A DNA stretch of 64,000 nt from Gammaproteobacteria bacterium UBA2679 (GCA_002354735.1 DEMD01000010.1:1-64000), one strand, 5' to 3'; counted from the first letter of the stretch, positions 27,488 through 37,783 are shown. Notes: a model not told the origin generated them from the sequence alone. Made by a program: numbers and translations.

Positions 27488-29116
27488 ATGAACTGGTATC
27501 ACAAACTACCGATCGCCTACAAAATTCTCACGGTCCCGGTTATCGGGTCCCTGGGCTTTATCGTGTATCTTTTGCTAAACCTCGATACGGCCAGTGGGAA
27601 TGCGAGCCGTCTGGCGGCAGTGCAGCAGGTTCAGTTCCCGCTCCTGCAGCTCTCAGAGCGGGCCATCGTGCGTGTGGACCGGATCAAGGAGACTTTTGCA
27701 TCTGCTGTCTCTACAGGTGATTCCGATTCACTCCTGGTCGCTGATCGCATGCGGCAGGAAATGGAGGAGGATTTCCGGGAGGCCAAGCAACTGGCTGCGC
27801 AAGCCAACACCGATGTAGCCACTGTTACGTCGCTCGATGCCGAGTTTCGCAGCTATTATAAGAGCGCTCGTGAGATAACTGCTGGCCTCGTGGCGGGCGA
27901 TATCGACTTCTCCACGCTTGGTGATCGTAGTGAAGCCATGACGCGCCAGCTGCAAAAGCTGGATTCCGATCTTGCAGATTTCCGTGAAAAGCAGTTCTCC
28001 CAGTTTACCGGCTCGCTGCAGGAGGCTGATAAAGCGGCGCAGTCAGCGGTCCAGCTCGGCATTATCATCGGCCTGGTGATGATCACCATCCTGTTTGCAA
28101 TCTCGATCCCTATTGCCACCGGTATTCGACGCAACATCGTAGGCGTAGTCGCCTCGCTGAAATCGATTGCTCAGGACAATGGTGACCTCACTGTCCGCTT
28201 GAAAACACCTTCGAAAGACGAGATCGGTGATCTCGTATTCTGGTTCAACAATTTCATGGACAAGCTGCAGGGCGTCATCAGACGCGTGGTCGATTCGGCG
28301 CTGCCTTTGAACGATCTCGCAGGCAATCTGAACAACCTCATGATTGAGCTGAACAAGACTGTCGAATCGCAATCAGCCAGCTCTAACAGAGCCAAGATGG
28401 CGGTCGAGGACATGAACCTGAATGTCTCTGCGGTAGTCACCAACGCCAGCGGCGCGGCCTCTGCGGCAGAAGAAGCCGACAAGGCTGCGCAATACGGCCA
28501 CGGTGTCGTGAAGAAAACCGTCAGCAGCATCGAGCGTCTTTCAGCCGATGTGGCCGATGCATCTGAAGTTATACGCAAGCTGGAAAAAGATGCGGAAAAG
28601 GTCAGCATCGTGGTCGACGTAATTCGCGGCATTGCCGACCAGACCAACCTGCTCGCACTGAACGCAGCCATCGAAGCTGCGCGAGCTGGCGAGCAAGGAC
28701 GAGGCTTCGCGGTCGTCGCTGACGAGGTGCGCAGCCTGGCCTCGAAGACGCAGGAGTCGACCGAAGAGATCAACCGAACCATCGAGCAGCTGCAGACCGC
28801 CTCTCAGAACGCTGTTACCGTTATGCGTAAGGGTAGCCAGCAAGCGGCAGAGAGCGTCTCTACCGCCGAGTCAGCCGGTCAGAGCCTGTTGGCGATTACC
28901 GAGATCATCTCCAAGATCAACAACATGAACGGTGAGATTGCTGAAGCCACCAATCATCAGCAGGACATCAGCCGCTCAATCGTCAGCAACGTTGCCGATA
29001 TTCACGACCGTACCGAAGAGACTTCGCAGCGCTCGCTCCAGCTCGGCAGGGTTGCTGGTGACCTCGGCATGTTGGCCCGTCAGCTCGACGAGATCGCGCG
29101 GCAGTTCAAGATCTGA
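27488..29116 (+). CDS. Methyl-accepting chemotaxis protein
   Basis: 542 aa. Inner-membrane chemoreceptor with TM1 (about 13-33), a periplasmic helical sensor of about 150 residues, TM2 (about 187-210), a HAMP domain (to about 262, [17 protein letters not shown]) and a cytoplasmic signalling hairpin whose tip reads [20 protein letters not shown]. The ligand cannot be told; the sensor is short and looks like a four-helix bundle. No che genes are adjacent. Because pilU/pilT follow, it may feed a twitching (Pil-Chp type) or flagellar pathway; that is inference. A terminator follows within 30 bases. Confidence 0.95.
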   Translation: MNWYHKLPIAYKILTVPVIGSLGFIVYLLLNLDTASGNASRLAAVQQVQFPLLQLSERAIVRVDRIKETFASAVSTGDSDSLLVADRMRQEMEEDFREAKQLAAQANTDVATVTSLDAEFRSYYKSAREITAGLVAGDIDFSTLGDRSEAMTRQLQKLDSDLADFREKQFSQFTGSLQEADKAAQSAVQLGIIIGLVMITILFAISIPIATGIRRNIVGVVASLKSIAQDNGDLTVRLKTPSKDEIGDLVFWFNNFMDKLQGVIRRVVDSALPLNDLAGNLNNLMIELNKTVESQSASSNRAKMAVEDMNLNVSAVVTNASGAASAAEEADKAAQYGHGVVKKTVSSIERLSADVADASEVIRKLEKDAEKVSIVVDVIRGIADQTNLLALNAAIEAARAGEQGRGFAVVADEVRSLASKTQESTEEINRTIEQLQTASQNAVTVMRKGSQQAAESVSTAESAGQSLLAITEIISKINNMNGEIAEATNHQQDISRSIVSNVADIHDRTEETSQRSLQLGRVAGDLGMLARQLDEIARQFKI

Positions 29117-29143
29117 CGCTTTACCAGCGTTCATGACAGACAT

Positions 29144-29177
29144 AAAAAAGGCGGCTCCGGAATGGGCCGCCTTTTTT
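29144..29177. terminator. Bidirectional terminator between MCP and pilU
   Basis: AAAAAAGGCGGC pairs with GCCGCCTTTTTT around a ten-base loop, so both strands carry a stem followed by a T run. It ends the chemoreceptor transcript on the plus strand and pilU on the minus strand. Confidence 0.92.
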
Positions 29178-29194
29178 CGTTGTGCTATCTGAAC

Positions 29195-30331
29195 TCAGCG
29201 TGGCAGGTAGTCCTGCTCATCACTGAGTGACAGCTTGCCAGCGCCACCCTGGATATTCGCCACGCTATTATTGGCGCCCAGTTTTATCATCAGGCGGAGG
29301 TCATTGGCTGAGTCGGCATGAGCCAGCGCATCTTCGTAGGTAATCTCGCCAGCACTGTAAGCCTGATACAGCGCCTGATCGAAGGTCTGCATGCCTACGT
29401 CGCCGGACTTGGTCATCAGCTCTTTCAGCTTGTGTACTTCGGCCTTGCGGATAAGATCAGAGACCAAGGGTGTATTGATCAAAATTTCTATGATCGCACG
29501 TCGTCCCTTGCCATCAGGCGTCGGTACGAGCTGCTGCGCTATAATCGCCTTCAGGTTGAGCGAGAGATCCATCCACACCTGATTGTGCTGCTCGGACGGA
29601 AAGAAGTTGATGATACGGTCCAGCGCTTGGTTGGCGTTGTTGGCGTGCAAGGTGGCCAGACAGAGGTGACCGGTTTCCGCAAACACGACAGCATGCTCCA
29701 TGGTGTCCGGACTACGCACCTCGCCAATCATGATCACGTCGGGGGCCTGACGCAGGGTGTTCTTCAAGGCCATTTCGAAGCTTTCAGTATCAAGCCCTAC
29801 TTCACGCTGCGTAACGATGCAGCCCCTGTGCTGGTGAATGAATTCGATCGGGTCTTCGATGGAGATGATGTGACCTTTGCTGTTCGCATTGCGGTGGCCA
29901 ATCATGGCTGCCAGCGAAGTCGATTTACCGGTACCGGTCGCGCCCACGAAGATGATGAGTCCCCGCTTGGCCATAGCCAGTTCCTTGATGGTTTCTGGCA
30001 GCCTCAGATCGTCGACCGATGGGATATTGGTTTCGATGCGTCGCAACACCATGCCGCAGAGGTTGCGCTGATAGAACGCGCTCACACGGAACCGGCCAAT
30101 TCCCCGGGCACTGATCGCGAAGTTGCACTCATGATGCGCTTCGAAATCGGACTGCTGCTTGTCCGACATGATCGAGAACACGATCTCGCGGGTTTCTTCG
30201 GGCGAAAGCGAAGTCTTGGTGATTGGCAGCATGCGGCCGTTGACCTTCATGCTTGGCGGCACACCGGCTGTAATGAACAGGTCGGACGCGCCCTTCTCAA
30301 CCATGACCTTCAGAAGCTTGTTGAAATCCAT
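29195..30331 (-). CDS. pilU: Type IV pilus retraction ATPase PilU
   Basis: 378 aa, the usual PilU length. Starts MDFNKLLKVMVEKGASDLFI; Walker A is VGATGTGKST, the Asp box is HIISIEDPIEF, Walker B is DVIMIGEVRSPDTMEHAV and the His box is GHLCLATLHANNANQA. PilU is a PilT paralogue that assists pilus retraction in twitching motility. It follows pilT on the same strand with 60 bases between, as in Pseudomonas. Confidence 0.96.
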   Translation of the reverse strand: MDFNKLLKVMVEKGASDLFITAGVPPSMKVNGRMLPITKTSLSPEETREIVFSIMSDKQQSDFEAHHECNFAISARGIGRFRVSAFYQRNLCGMVLRRIETNIPSVDDLRLPETIKELAMAKRGLIIFVGATGTGKSTSLAAMIGHRNANSKGHIISIEDPIEFIHQHRGCIVTQREVGLDTESFEMALKNTLRQAPDVIMIGEVRSPDTMEHAVVFAETGHLCLATLHANNANQALDRIINFFPSEQHNQVWMDLSLNLKAIIAQQLVPTPDGKGRRAIIEILINTPLVSDLIRKAEVHKLKELMTKSGDVGMQTFDQALYQAYSAGEITYEDALAHADSANDLRLMIKLGANNSVANIQGGAGKLSLSDEQDYLPR

Positions 30332-30391
30332 AACAGTACCAGTGACTCAGAAAGTGGCTCTAGGTTTTGACAATAGAAACGACGACTGCGA

Positions 30392-31426
30392 TCAGAAATT
30401 CTCGGGAATCTTGGCTTTCTCACGCGCCTGATCACGAGTGATAAGACCCTTGGACAGCAAGCCCTGCATGCATTGATCCAGCGTCTGCATGCCGATGTTG
30501 CCGCCGGTCTGAATTGATGAATACATCTGTGCGACCTTGTCCTCACGGATCAGGTTTCGAATCGCCGGGGTGCCGATCATGATTTCGTGGGCGGCGATAC
30601 GACCACCGCCAACCTTCTTCATGAGCGTCTGCGAAATAACCGCCTGAAGTGATTCCGACAGCATCGATCGGACCATTGATTTTTCTGCAGCCGGAAACAC
30701 GTCGACGACACGGTCAATGGTCTTGGCGGCCGAGGTGGTGTGCAGTGTGCCGAACACGAGGTGACCGGTTTCTGCCGCAGTCAGCGCCAGACGAATGGTT
30801 TCCAGGTCTCGCATCTCGCCGACGAGGATGATGTCAGGGTCTTCCCGCAGCGCTGAACGCAGGGCCTCGCTGAAGCCCAGGGTGTCACGGTGCACTTCGC
30901 GCTGGTTCACCAGGCATTTCTTGCTCTCGTGAACGAATTCGATCGGATCCTCGATGGTGAGGATGTGGTCATAGCGATTGTCGTTGACGTAGTCGATCAT
31001 CGCCGCAAGGGTCGTACTCTTGCCCGAACCGGTTGGCCCAGTGACCAGACACAGACCGCGCGGTTTACTGGCGATGTCTTTGAAAACCTGACCAAGCCCG
31101 AGGTCGTCCATACTCAGGACCTTCGAAGGAATGGTCCGGAACACCGCACCTGCACCACGGTTCTGGTTGAAGGCGTTGACACGGAATCGCGCGACGCCGG
31201 GCACTTCGAAGGAGAAGTCGGTTTCGAGGAATTCTTCGAAGTCCTTGCGCTGTTTGTCATTCATGATGTCATAAATGAGCGCGTGAACTTCCTTATGTTC
31301 GAGGGCCGGCAGGTTGATGCGTCGTACGTCACCATCGACACGAATCATCGGCGGCAGTCCGGCAGACAGGTGGAGGTCCGAAGCTCCCTGTTTGGCGGAG
31401 AACGCGAGCAATTCAGTAATATCCAT
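30392..31426 (-). CDS. pilT: Type IV pilus retraction ATPase PilT
   Basis: 344 aa from the ATG at 31426, which has GAGGG about six bases upstream and gives exactly the canonical PilT N-terminus MDITELLAFSAKQGASDLH. Walker A is VTGPTGSGKSTT, Walker B DIILVGEMRDLETIRLAL, and the C-terminal AIRNLIREDK region is present. PilT powers retraction of type IV pili for twitching, surface sensing and DNA uptake. Pilus assembly genes are not in this window. Divergent from yggS, with 89 bases shared. Confidence 0.97.
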   Translation of the reverse strand: MDITELLAFSAKQGASDLHLSAGLPPMIRVDGDVRRINLPALEHKEVHALIYDIMNDKQRKDFEEFLETDFSFEVPGVARFRVNAFNQNRGAGAVFRTIPSKVLSMDDLGLGQVFKDIASKPRGLCLVTGPTGSGKSTTLAAMIDYVNDNRYDHILTIEDPIEFVHESKKCLVNQREVHRDTLGFSEALRSALREDPDIILVGEMRDLETIRLALTAAETGHLVFGTLHTTSAAKTIDRVVDVFPAAEKSMVRSMLSESLQAVISQTLMKKVGGGRIAAHEIMIGTPAIRNLIREDKVAQMYSSIQTGGNIGMQTLDQCMQGLLSKGLITRDQAREKAKIPENF

Positions 31427-31480
31427 GGCATCCCTCGATACGGTGCGGTCAATATTGGACAAGTCTTGGAAATTCAATCG

Positions 31481-31509
31481 TTGCAGACGGCTCTGACCGC
31501 CCTTACGAT
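31481..31509 (+). promoter_or_regulatory. Putative sigma-70 promoter of yggS
   Basis: TTGCAG (31481-31486), a 17-base spacer and TACGAT (31504-31509). The expected transcription start then falls at or beside the ATG at 31516, and no Shine-Dalgarno sequence precedes that ATG, so the message may be leaderless. Confidence 0.4.
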
Positions 31510-31515
31510 GCACTA

Positions 31516-32265
31516 ATGAGCATAGCAGACAAGCTGCAGACCGTTAGGGCGCAGATACGAAATTCAACAGTCGCAGCAGGGCGGCCTGAGAGCGCCGTCA
31601 CGCTGCTGGCGGTGAGCAAGACCATGCCTGCCGAAGACGTCGTCATGGCCATCCATCACGGCCAGCGTGACTTTGGTGAGAACTATGTGCAGGAAGCCAT
31701 AGCGAAGAAGGCTGAGGTTGACCGGTTGCTGGCAGGCGATCCCGAATGGGTGCGGCCAGTGTGGCATTTCATAGGGCCGTTGCAGTCGAACAAGACGAGT
31801 GACGTTGCTGCGCATTTCGACTGGTTCCATACCCTGGATCGTCTCAAGATTGCACGACGACTATCGGAGCAGAGGCCTGAAGGCCTGCCGCCCTTGAACT
31901 GCTGTTTACAGGTCAATATCAGCCGGGAAGACAGCAAGGCAGGACTGCCACCTGCTCAGGACGCAGTCAACGAGCTGGCGGCAGCTGTGGCTGCCTTGCC
32001 GGGACTGTCACTGCGCGGATTGATGTGCATTCCTGCGGCAGATCTCGATGACACTGGCTCAGCCGAGGCTTTCGGCCGGCTGCGTGACATGCTGGCGCAG
32101 ATGCGTGAGCATGTCGGTAGGGCTGGCTTTCAGGCGCAGGCCAGCAAAATCGATACACTCTCCATGGGCATGTCGGCCGATATGGGCGTCGCCATCGCAC
32201 AGGGCGCGACCATTGTACGAATCGGGCAGGCGATTTTCGGCGCTCGCAAACCCAACCACCATTGA
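31516..32265 (+). CDS. yggS: YggS/PLPBP pyridoxal-phosphate homeostasis protein
   Basis: 249 aa. A single-domain alanine-racemase-like barrel that binds PLP but has no known catalytic reaction; it buffers PLP and affects amino-acid pools. The PLP lysine is K35 in LLAVSKTMPAEDV. Other motifs: FGENYVQEA, WHFIGPLQSNK, and SMGMSADMGVAIAQGATIVRIG near the end. It is first in the run yggS-proC-yggT, an arrangement conserved across gammaproteobacteria next to pilT. Confidence 0.96.
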   Translation: MSIADKLQTVRAQIRNSTVAAGRPESAVTLLAVSKTMPAEDVVMAIHHGQRDFGENYVQEAIAKKAEVDRLLAGDPEWVRPVWHFIGPLQSNKTSDVAAHFDWFHTLDRLKIARRLSEQRPEGLPPLNCCLQVNISREDSKAGLPPAQDAVNELAAAVAALPGLSLRGLMCIPAADLDDTGSAEAFGRLRDMLAQMREHVGRAGFQAQASKIDTLSMGMSADMGVAIAQGATIVRIGQAIFGARKPNHH

Positions 32266-32275
32266 CCAAGGGCAC

Positions 32276-33142
32276 ATGATGTCGACACAGCAAGACAAGC
32301 GGATTCATTTCATCGGCGCAGGTAATATGGCCGGCGCCATGCTGCGTGGCCTGGTCAGTAGTGGCTTCAAGCCGGGATCGCTTTCGTGCAGTTCACCCGC
32401 TGAAGCAGAAACGAAGCGCCTCGTCGATGAGCTCGGAATCAGCGCTTCTGCCGACAATCTCGAGTACCTGCGAGATTGTGATGCCATCGTGCTCGGGGTA
32501 AAGCCGCAGATTCTTCAATCGGTATGTCAGGAACTTGCGCCCTTTCTCGCATCAGCCGACCGTCAGCCAATAGTCATTTCGATTGCAGCGGGCACGACAA
32601 CCCAGTCCATTTCCAGTTGGCTGAAGCAAGATCCTGATCTGCTGCCACTGGTACGCAGCATGCCGAACACGCCAGCTCAGGTGGGCATGGGCGCCTCTGG
32701 ACTGTTCGCTACAGCTGCAGTTAAGCCTGACCAGAAGGCGCTCACCCAGGAAATCTTTGAGGCCTTTGGCATTGCGGTGTGGGTTGAGGATGAGTCGCAA
32801 CTGCATGCCGTCACAGCACTTTCTGGATCAGGGCCGGCCTACGTATTCGAGTTCATCAAGGGTCTGGCAGATGCGGGTGTGAGCCTGGGCCTTCAACCGG
32901 ACGTCAGCAGGCAGCTCGCTGAAGCTACGGTGGCAGGCGCCGCAAAGCTGTGTGCCGTATCGCATGATGAAGAGATCGCAGGATTGCAACGCAAGGTCAT
33001 GTCACCAGGTGGGACGACCGAACAGGGTGTGCGCGTGCTGCAGTCTGAAGAGCTCACCGCGACCGTTCGCCGCGCCATGGAGGCAGCGCGTGATCAGTCG
33101 CTGTACCTGGCTGGCGAGGGGCCGGCGCTGGCAAAAAATTAG
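32276..33142 (+). CDS. proC: Pyrroline-5-carboxylate reductase
   Basis: 288 aa from the ATG at 32276, behind AAGGG; a second ATG follows immediately. ProC makes the last step of proline synthesis with NAD(P)H. The N-terminal Rossmann loop is FIGAGNMAGAMLRGL, and the C-terminal dimer/active-site block includes TALSGSGPAYVFEFI and VMSPGGTTEQGV. It starts 10 bases after yggS. N-terminal sequence before the Rossmann fold in the longer open frame belongs to yggS in another frame and is not used. Confidence 0.97.
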   Translation: MMSTQQDKRIHFIGAGNMAGAMLRGLVSSGFKPGSLSCSSPAEAETKRLVDELGISASADNLEYLRDCDAIVLGVKPQILQSVCQELAPFLASADRQPIVISIAAGTTTQSISSWLKQDPDLLPLVRSMPNTPAQVGMGASGLFATAAVKPDQKALTQEIFEAFGIAVWVEDESQLHAVTALSGSGPAYVFEFIKGLADAGVSLGLQPDVSRQLAEATVAGAAKLCAVSHDEEIAGLQRKVMSPGGTTEQGVRVLQSEELTATVRRAMEAARDQSLYLAGEGPALAKN

Positions 33143-33223
33143 CACCATCAATCACTTTGGCCTTAGAATCCGTATGATTGCGGTTCCATTGAAGGACATC
33201 CTCCAGGAGATTTGTAGCTCATC

Positions 33224-33790
33224 ATGTTTAGTCAGATACTGATATCGACGCTGGAAATACTCGGCTCCTTCTACATCACCCTGGTGATACTGCGCTTCCT
33301 GCTTCAGCTGTCGCGGGCAGACTTCTACAATCCAATCACGCAGTTCATCGTCAAGGCGACAAACCCGCTGATACTGCCATTACGTCGGGTTATTCCAGGG
33401 CTTGGAGGTGTCGACCTGGCCGCAATCGTGCTGGCGCTCATTCTGCAAATCGTGCTGCTGCTGATTATTCTGACGGTGGCCTCACCAGCGGGCGCGGGCT
33501 TCCCACCGCTGCTACCGCTGCTGGGCGTGGCGATCATCAAGGTGCTTCAATTGACCCTGCAGATCTACTTCGTCGCGATTATAGCGGTGATTATCCTTAG
33601 CTGGGTCGCGCCAGGTAGCCGACACCCGGGGGCCATGCTGCTCGTTCAGCTTACCGAACCGGTACTCGCGCCGATTCGCAGACTTCTGCCCAGTCTTGGC
33701 GGTCTCGACCTCTCCCCGATCGTCGTGTTTCTCATCATCAATGCGCTCACGATCATGCTCGATCATAGCGCCACACTGATGCTTCGTTAG
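33224..33790 (+). CDS. yggT: YggT family inner-membrane protein
   Basis: 188 aa, very hydrophobic, with two copies of the YggT module: LRFLLQLSRADFYNPITQFIVKATNPLILPLRR in the first half (cited by its ends, residues about 25-57) and VILSWVAPGSRHPG ... LTEPVLAPIRRLLP in the second. Four to six membrane helices are expected. The family is linked to osmotic tolerance and, in some bacteria, to cell division or photosystem assembly; the exact role is not known. Last of the yggS-proC-yggT run. Confidence 0.93.
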   Translation: MFSQILISTLEILGSFYITLVILRFLLQLSRADFYNPITQFIVKATNPLILPLRRVIPGLGGVDLAAIVLALILQIVLLLIILTVASPAGAGFPPLLPLLGVAIIKVLQLTLQIYFVAIIAVIILSWVAPGSRHPGAMLLVQLTEPVLAPIRRLLPSLGGLDLSPIVVFLIINALTIMLDHSATLMLR

Positions 33791-33888
33791 ACGCCCCTGG
33801 CGTCAAAAATCGGCGGGACTTCCTGAGAAGCCCGTCGAGATTTGACAATTGTTTACAACTGCGGACATTTCTTGACCAGTATCTTGCT

Positions 33889-33894
33889 TATAAT
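33889..33894 (+). promoter_or_regulatory. Candidate -10 box of the dynamin-like gene
   Basis: A perfect TATAAT lies just ahead of the first possible ATG (33897), leaving no room for a leader there. This favours translation from the ATG at 33927, which has AGGAG. The matching -35 is not clear; TTGACC occurs too close and TTGACA too far. Confidence 0.4.
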
Positions 33895-33926
33895 TCATGC
33901 ATCGAAAGGCTCGTTGCAGGAGAAGC

Positions 33927-35930
33927 ATGGCCATGGCAGTATCTACAGCAGTTCCAGGTGGCCGGAGCAATAAGGGTTTAAGTCAGCAAATCGAGGCGTA
34001 TCACGCCTGGAAAGCGGCCATGATCCGCGAGATCCATCATTATCGCAGCTGGCTCGAAAGTAACGACCTTGCCTCAGCAGACATTATTGGCCGTCTCGAC
34101 CATTGCAGCACCGTACTACGGGAAGACAAGGTCACCGTTGCGCTGGCTGGCGAATTCTCCCGCGGCAAGACCGAACTGATCAATGCGCTTTTTTTCGCCT
34201 CATTTGGTCAACGCATGCTGCCTTCGCATGCCGGCCGAACCACCATGTGCCCCACCGAAGTCTTTTACGATGAAGCAGGCTCGTATCTCAGGCTGCTGCC
34301 TATCGAGACCAGGGAGTCACAGGTCGGCATTGCCGAGCTCAAGCTTCAATCGAAGCACTGGCATTGCATTCCGCTTGATGGCCTTTCACCAGATGCACTG
34401 AAAGCTGGCCTCGAGCCACTCAAGCAAACGAAATCTGTTCCGATTGCCCAGGCCGTTCTACTGGGCTTCAGTCTTGAAGGACTGGATCGTGATCCTGAGA
34501 AGAATGGTCATGCCCTTATCCCGGCATGGCGGCACGCCCTGATCAGTCTTGATAATCCGCTGCTCAAACAGGGCCTGCGCATTCTGGATACGCCCGGCCT
34601 CAATGCGCTTGGCTCAGAACCTGAACTGACTGTGAGCATGCTGCCCAAGGCCGATGCCATTCTGTTCATCCTGGCTGCCGACACCGGTGTGACTGCCAGC
34701 GATATGACCCTGTGGAACGATCATATCAACAAGAGCGAACACAAGGCTGGTCGTTACGCCATTCTGAACAAGATCGACGTGCTGCTCGAAGACATTGAAG
34801 GTGACGAACACGCGTGGCGTTTCATCGACAATGTGCGCGAGAAGACGGCAATGCAGCTCAAGCTGGACCCCGCACACATTGTGGCCATGTCGGCCAAGCA
34901 GGCCCTGATTGGCCGGACCCAGCATGACGCAGAGCGCGTGGCCAAGAGTCGCATCGACGAGCTGGAAACCCTGCTGGCAGATCAGATACTGAATCGCCGT
35001 GAGCAGGTCATTCAGGACAGCGTGATGCAGGACGTGCTCAGCATGATCCATAACAGCCAGGCTGTGCTCAGGGATCGTCGCGACATGCTGGAAGACCGGC
35101 TGGAGAAGTTCCGTGCCTCCACCGTGAGCAAGGACTTCCTCGGCGATTTGTCATTGAAAACGCAGGAAGACTACGACTACTACTACAAGCAGCTGTTCAC
35201 ACTGCGCTCGAGTCGTCGGCTGATGAAGAGTCAGGCAGCGATACTCAATTCGATGATCGAGCCACAGCGCTTCGACGCCTACGTTACCGAGACCAGGATC
35301 CGGCTCATGAATGCCTGGACCACCTTTGGCATGGGCTCGGCCATTGATGACTTCTATACCTCCATTGAAGATGACCTGAAGAATCTCAAATATGAAGCCA
35401 TTCTGGCGCAGCGCATGATCGACTCGATCTACAAGCGCTACACCACGGAGGCTCGCAACCGTCATCTCAAACCGGCCTACCTGAAGGTGGACCGGCAGAT
35501 CAAGGCACTTGAGTCACTGAGAGAGCAGGCGAAGTCATTCAAGCGCAGTCCATCGAGCCTGATGACCGAGCAGACCATCTTCATCAAGCGCTTCCTGCAA
35601 ACACTCGTTGCCGAGGCAAGACGCCTGTATGACGAGATCCGCCACGAGGTTGCGCGTTGGCCGCACGAGGCCCTGTTGCCAATCTTCCAGCACACAACAG
35701 ATCAGAAGCAGATGCTGGAAACTCAGATCGCTCGCCTGAAGGAGCTCGCCCAGAGCGCCTCGGTGGGTCGCAATCAGATCGAGCGCATCGAAGCCATGTC
35801 GACCGACCTCCTGCATCAGCAGAAGGCCCTCGAGCGCATCGAGAAGAAGCTGCGACGGCCGGCACCGCAGGCCTTGCGCTCGGTGGTTACCCGTCTGCCG
35901 TCAGTGGTGCCGGTTGCGTCGTCCAGATAG
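33927..35930 (+). CDS. Dynamin-like large GTPase
   Basis: 667 aa from the ATG at 33927, five bases after AGGAG. The GTPase domain is complete: P-loop GEFSRGKT (residues 75-82, K81), switch threonine region GRTTMCPTEV, G3 DTPG (221-224) and G4 NKID (281-284). About 360 helical, charged residues follow, consistent with the stalk/neck of bacterial dynamin-like proteins (BDLP, LeoA, DynA types). I see no obvious transmembrane paddle; the tail is basic and Pro-rich. Such proteins bind and remodel or repair membranes. It stands alone, with its own promoter, between yggT and metX, a place where Pseudomonas has no such gene as far as I recall. Confidence 0.8.
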   Translation: MAMAVSTAVPGGRSNKGLSQQIEAYHAWKAAMIREIHHYRSWLESNDLASADIIGRLDHCSTVLREDKVTVALAGEFSRGKTELINALFFASFGQRMLPSHAGRTTMCPTEVFYDEAGSYLRLLPIETRESQVGIAELKLQSKHWHCIPLDGLSPDALKAGLEPLKQTKSVPIAQAVLLGFSLEGLDRDPEKNGHALIPAWRHALISLDNPLLKQGLRILDTPGLNALGSEPELTVSMLPKADAILFILAADTGVTASDMTLWNDHINKSEHKAGRYAILNKIDVLLEDIEGDEHAWRFIDNVREKTAMQLKLDPAHIVAMSAKQALIGRTQHDAERVAKSRIDELETLLADQILNRREQVIQDSVMQDVLSMIHNSQAVLRDRRDMLEDRLEKFRASTVSKDFLGDLSLKTQEDYDYYYKQLFTLRSSRRLMKSQAAILNSMIEPQRFDAYVTETRIRLMNAWTTFGMGSAIDDFYTSIEDDLKNLKYEAILAQRMIDSIYKRYTTEARNRHLKPAYLKVDRQIKALESLREQAKSFKRSPSSLMTEQTIFIKRFLQTLVAEARRLYDEIRHEVARWPHEALLPIFQHTTDQKQMLETQIARLKELAQSASVGRNQIERIEAMSTDLLHQQKALERIEKKLRRPAPQALRSVVTRLPSVVPVASSR

Positions 35931-35975
35931 CACAGTTAGACTGCGGGGCTGACCGTCCGGCCCCTGGAACACCCT

Positions 35976-37130
35976 ATGACAAGCTCCCTGCCCGCCGATT
36001 CGGTGGGCATGGTCACCCCGCAGACTGCCCACTTCGAAACGCCTCTGAATCTGGAGTGCGGCCGCACGCTTGATCGTTTTGAACTCGTGTATGAGACCTA
36101 TGGCGAACTGAACGCCTCTGCCTCGAATGCCGTGCTCATCTGTCATGCCCTGAGCGGTGATCATCATGCTGCAGGCTATCACACGCCGACAGATCGCAAG
36201 CCGGGCTGGTGGGACAACTGCATAGGTCCGGGCAAGTGTATCGATACCACGAAGTTCTTCGTCGTCTGCCTGAACAATCTTGGCGGTTGCGCAGGCTCGA
36301 CCGGGCCAACCTCGATCAATCCAGCAACGGGCAAACCTTATGGCGCTGACTTCCCGGCGATAACCGTGGCGGACTGGGTGGCGGCGCAGGCGCGCCTGGC
36401 GGACCGCCTGGGCATCGGTACCTGGGCGGCCGTCGTGGGTGGCAGCCTCGGCGGCATGCAGGCATTGCAATGGACAATCAGCTTCCCGGCGCGTGTGCAG
36501 TATGCGGTCGTGATCGCGTCTGCACCCAAGCTCAGTGCGCAGAACATCGCCTTCAATGAAGTGGCGCGCAAAGCCATCAGCAGCGATCCTGATTTCCACG
36601 GTGGGCACTACGCAGAATTCGATACGATTCCCCGCAAAGGGCTGATGCTCGCGAGAATGCTCGGTCATATCACCTATCTGTCAAACGTTTCGCTGGGCAA
36701 CAAGTTCGGCCGAGCCTTGCGTAGTGATGAACTGAAATATGTCCCGCTGGATATCGAGTTCGAGATCGAGAGTTACCTGCAATACCAGGGTGAGCGCTTT
36801 GCCGAGAATTTCGACGCCAACACCTACCTGTTGATGACACGCGCCCTGGATTATTTCGATCCTGCTCAGGCCTGTAATGACGATCTGGCAGCGGCCCTCA
36901 AGCCGGTGCAGGCCAGGTTCCTGGTCGTATCGTTTTCGACCGACTGGCGGTTTGCTCCGGATCGCTCCGAGGAGCTTGTCGAGGCCCTGGTCGACGCGCG
37001 AAAGGCCGTGAGCTATGCCCGTATCGATGCGCCGCACGGTCACGATGCATTCCTGATTCCGGACGACCGTTATTTTGATGTGTTCACAGGCTTCATGAAT
37101 CGAATCGCGGCACAGCTGGAGCGCTCATGA
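35976..37130 (+). CDS. metX: Homoserine O-acyltransferase MetX
   Basis: 384 aa. Alpha/beta-hydrolase-fold enzyme that activates homoserine for methionine synthesis. The nucleophile elbow is [14 protein letters not shown] (S157); the catalytic Asp is in [10 protein letters not shown] and the His in [25 protein letters not shown] and [13 protein letters not shown] are family motifs. In gammaproteobacteria that pair MetX with MetW the acyl donor is often succinyl-CoA rather than acetyl-CoA; sequence reading alone does not settle it. Its stop overlaps the metW start as ATGA. Confidence 0.96.
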   Translation: MTSSLPADSVGMVTPQTAHFETPLNLECGRTLDRFELVYETYGELNASASNAVLICHALSGDHHAAGYHTPTDRKPGWWDNCIGPGKCIDTTKFFVVCLNNLGGCAGSTGPTSINPATGKPYGADFPAITVADWVAAQARLADRLGIGTWAAVVGGSLGGMQALQWTISFPARVQYAVVIASAPKLSAQNIAFNEVARKAISSDPDFHGGHYAEFDTIPRKGLMLARMLGHITYLSNVSLGNKFGRALRSDELKYVPLDIEFEIESYLQYQGERFAENFDANTYLLMTRALDYFDPAQACNDDLAAALKPVQARFLVVSFSTDWRFAPDRSEELVEALVDARKAVSYARIDAPHGHDAFLIPDDRYFDVFTGFMNRIAAQLERS

Positions 37131-37780
37131 CATCAGCAAGCGATAAACTTCCATCCGACCAGTCGGCACGCAGGGCGCTGAGGGAAGACCTCGACCTGAT
37201 CGTGGACTGGTTCGCCGATGGGTCGTCAGTGCTCGACCTTGGTTGCGGTGATGGCACCTTGCTGGCCTACCTGGCCGAGCACCGCGGCTGCTTTGGCTAT
37301 GGTCTGGAAATCGATCCCGCCAACATCAGTCGCTGTATCCGTCGCGGCGTCAATGTGATTGAACAGGACCTGGATTACGACGACCTGAGCGTGTTCAAGG
37401 ACAAGAGCTTCGACGTCGTGGTGATGACGCAGGCTCTGCAGGCGGTGAAGCGGCCTGATATTACGCTGGAGCAGATGCTGCGTATTGGCCGCGAGGGCAT
37501 TGTGACCTTTCCGAATTTTGGCTACTGGCGGCTACGCTGGTACCTCTGGACCAAGGGCCGTATGCCCGAATCGCGCACGCTGCCGTATCATTGGTATGAC
37601 ACACCCAATATTCACCTCTGTACCTTCAAGGATTTCGAGGCCTTATGCGAGCAGCTGGGCATCAAAATACTGCGTCGTTCAGTGGTGGATGACAGGCACA
37701 ATGCGCAGTGGTTGAGTCGCCTTTGGCCGAATGCCTTCGGGCAGATCGCGCTGTATCACATTACCCGTCAGGACGCTTAG
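37127..37780 (+). CDS. metW: Methionine biosynthesis protein MetW
   Basis: 217 aa. SAM-dependent methyltransferase-like fold: [16 protein letters not shown] (SAM loop) and [20 protein letters not shown], ending with [12 protein letters not shown] and [13 protein letters not shown], which are MetW hallmarks. MetW works with MetX in homoserine acylation. It overlaps metX by four bases, so translation is coupled. A few bases downstream starts the DUF4426 gene. Confidence 0.95.
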   Translation: MTSASDKLPSDQSARRALREDLDLIVDWFADGSSVLDLGCGDGTLLAYLAEHRGCFGYGLEIDPANISRCIRRGVNVIEQDLDYDDLSVFKDKSFDVVVMTQALQAVKRPDITLEQMLRIGREGIVTFPNFGYWRLRWYLWTKGRMPESRTLPYHWYDTPNIHLCTFKDFEALCEQLGIKILRRSVVDDRHNAQWLSRLWPNAFGQIALYHITRQDA

Positions 37781-37783
37781 CTT

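Noticed and set aside
33791..33840. Terminator after yggT
   Set aside because: Small hairpins are present but none is followed by a T run on the plus strand.
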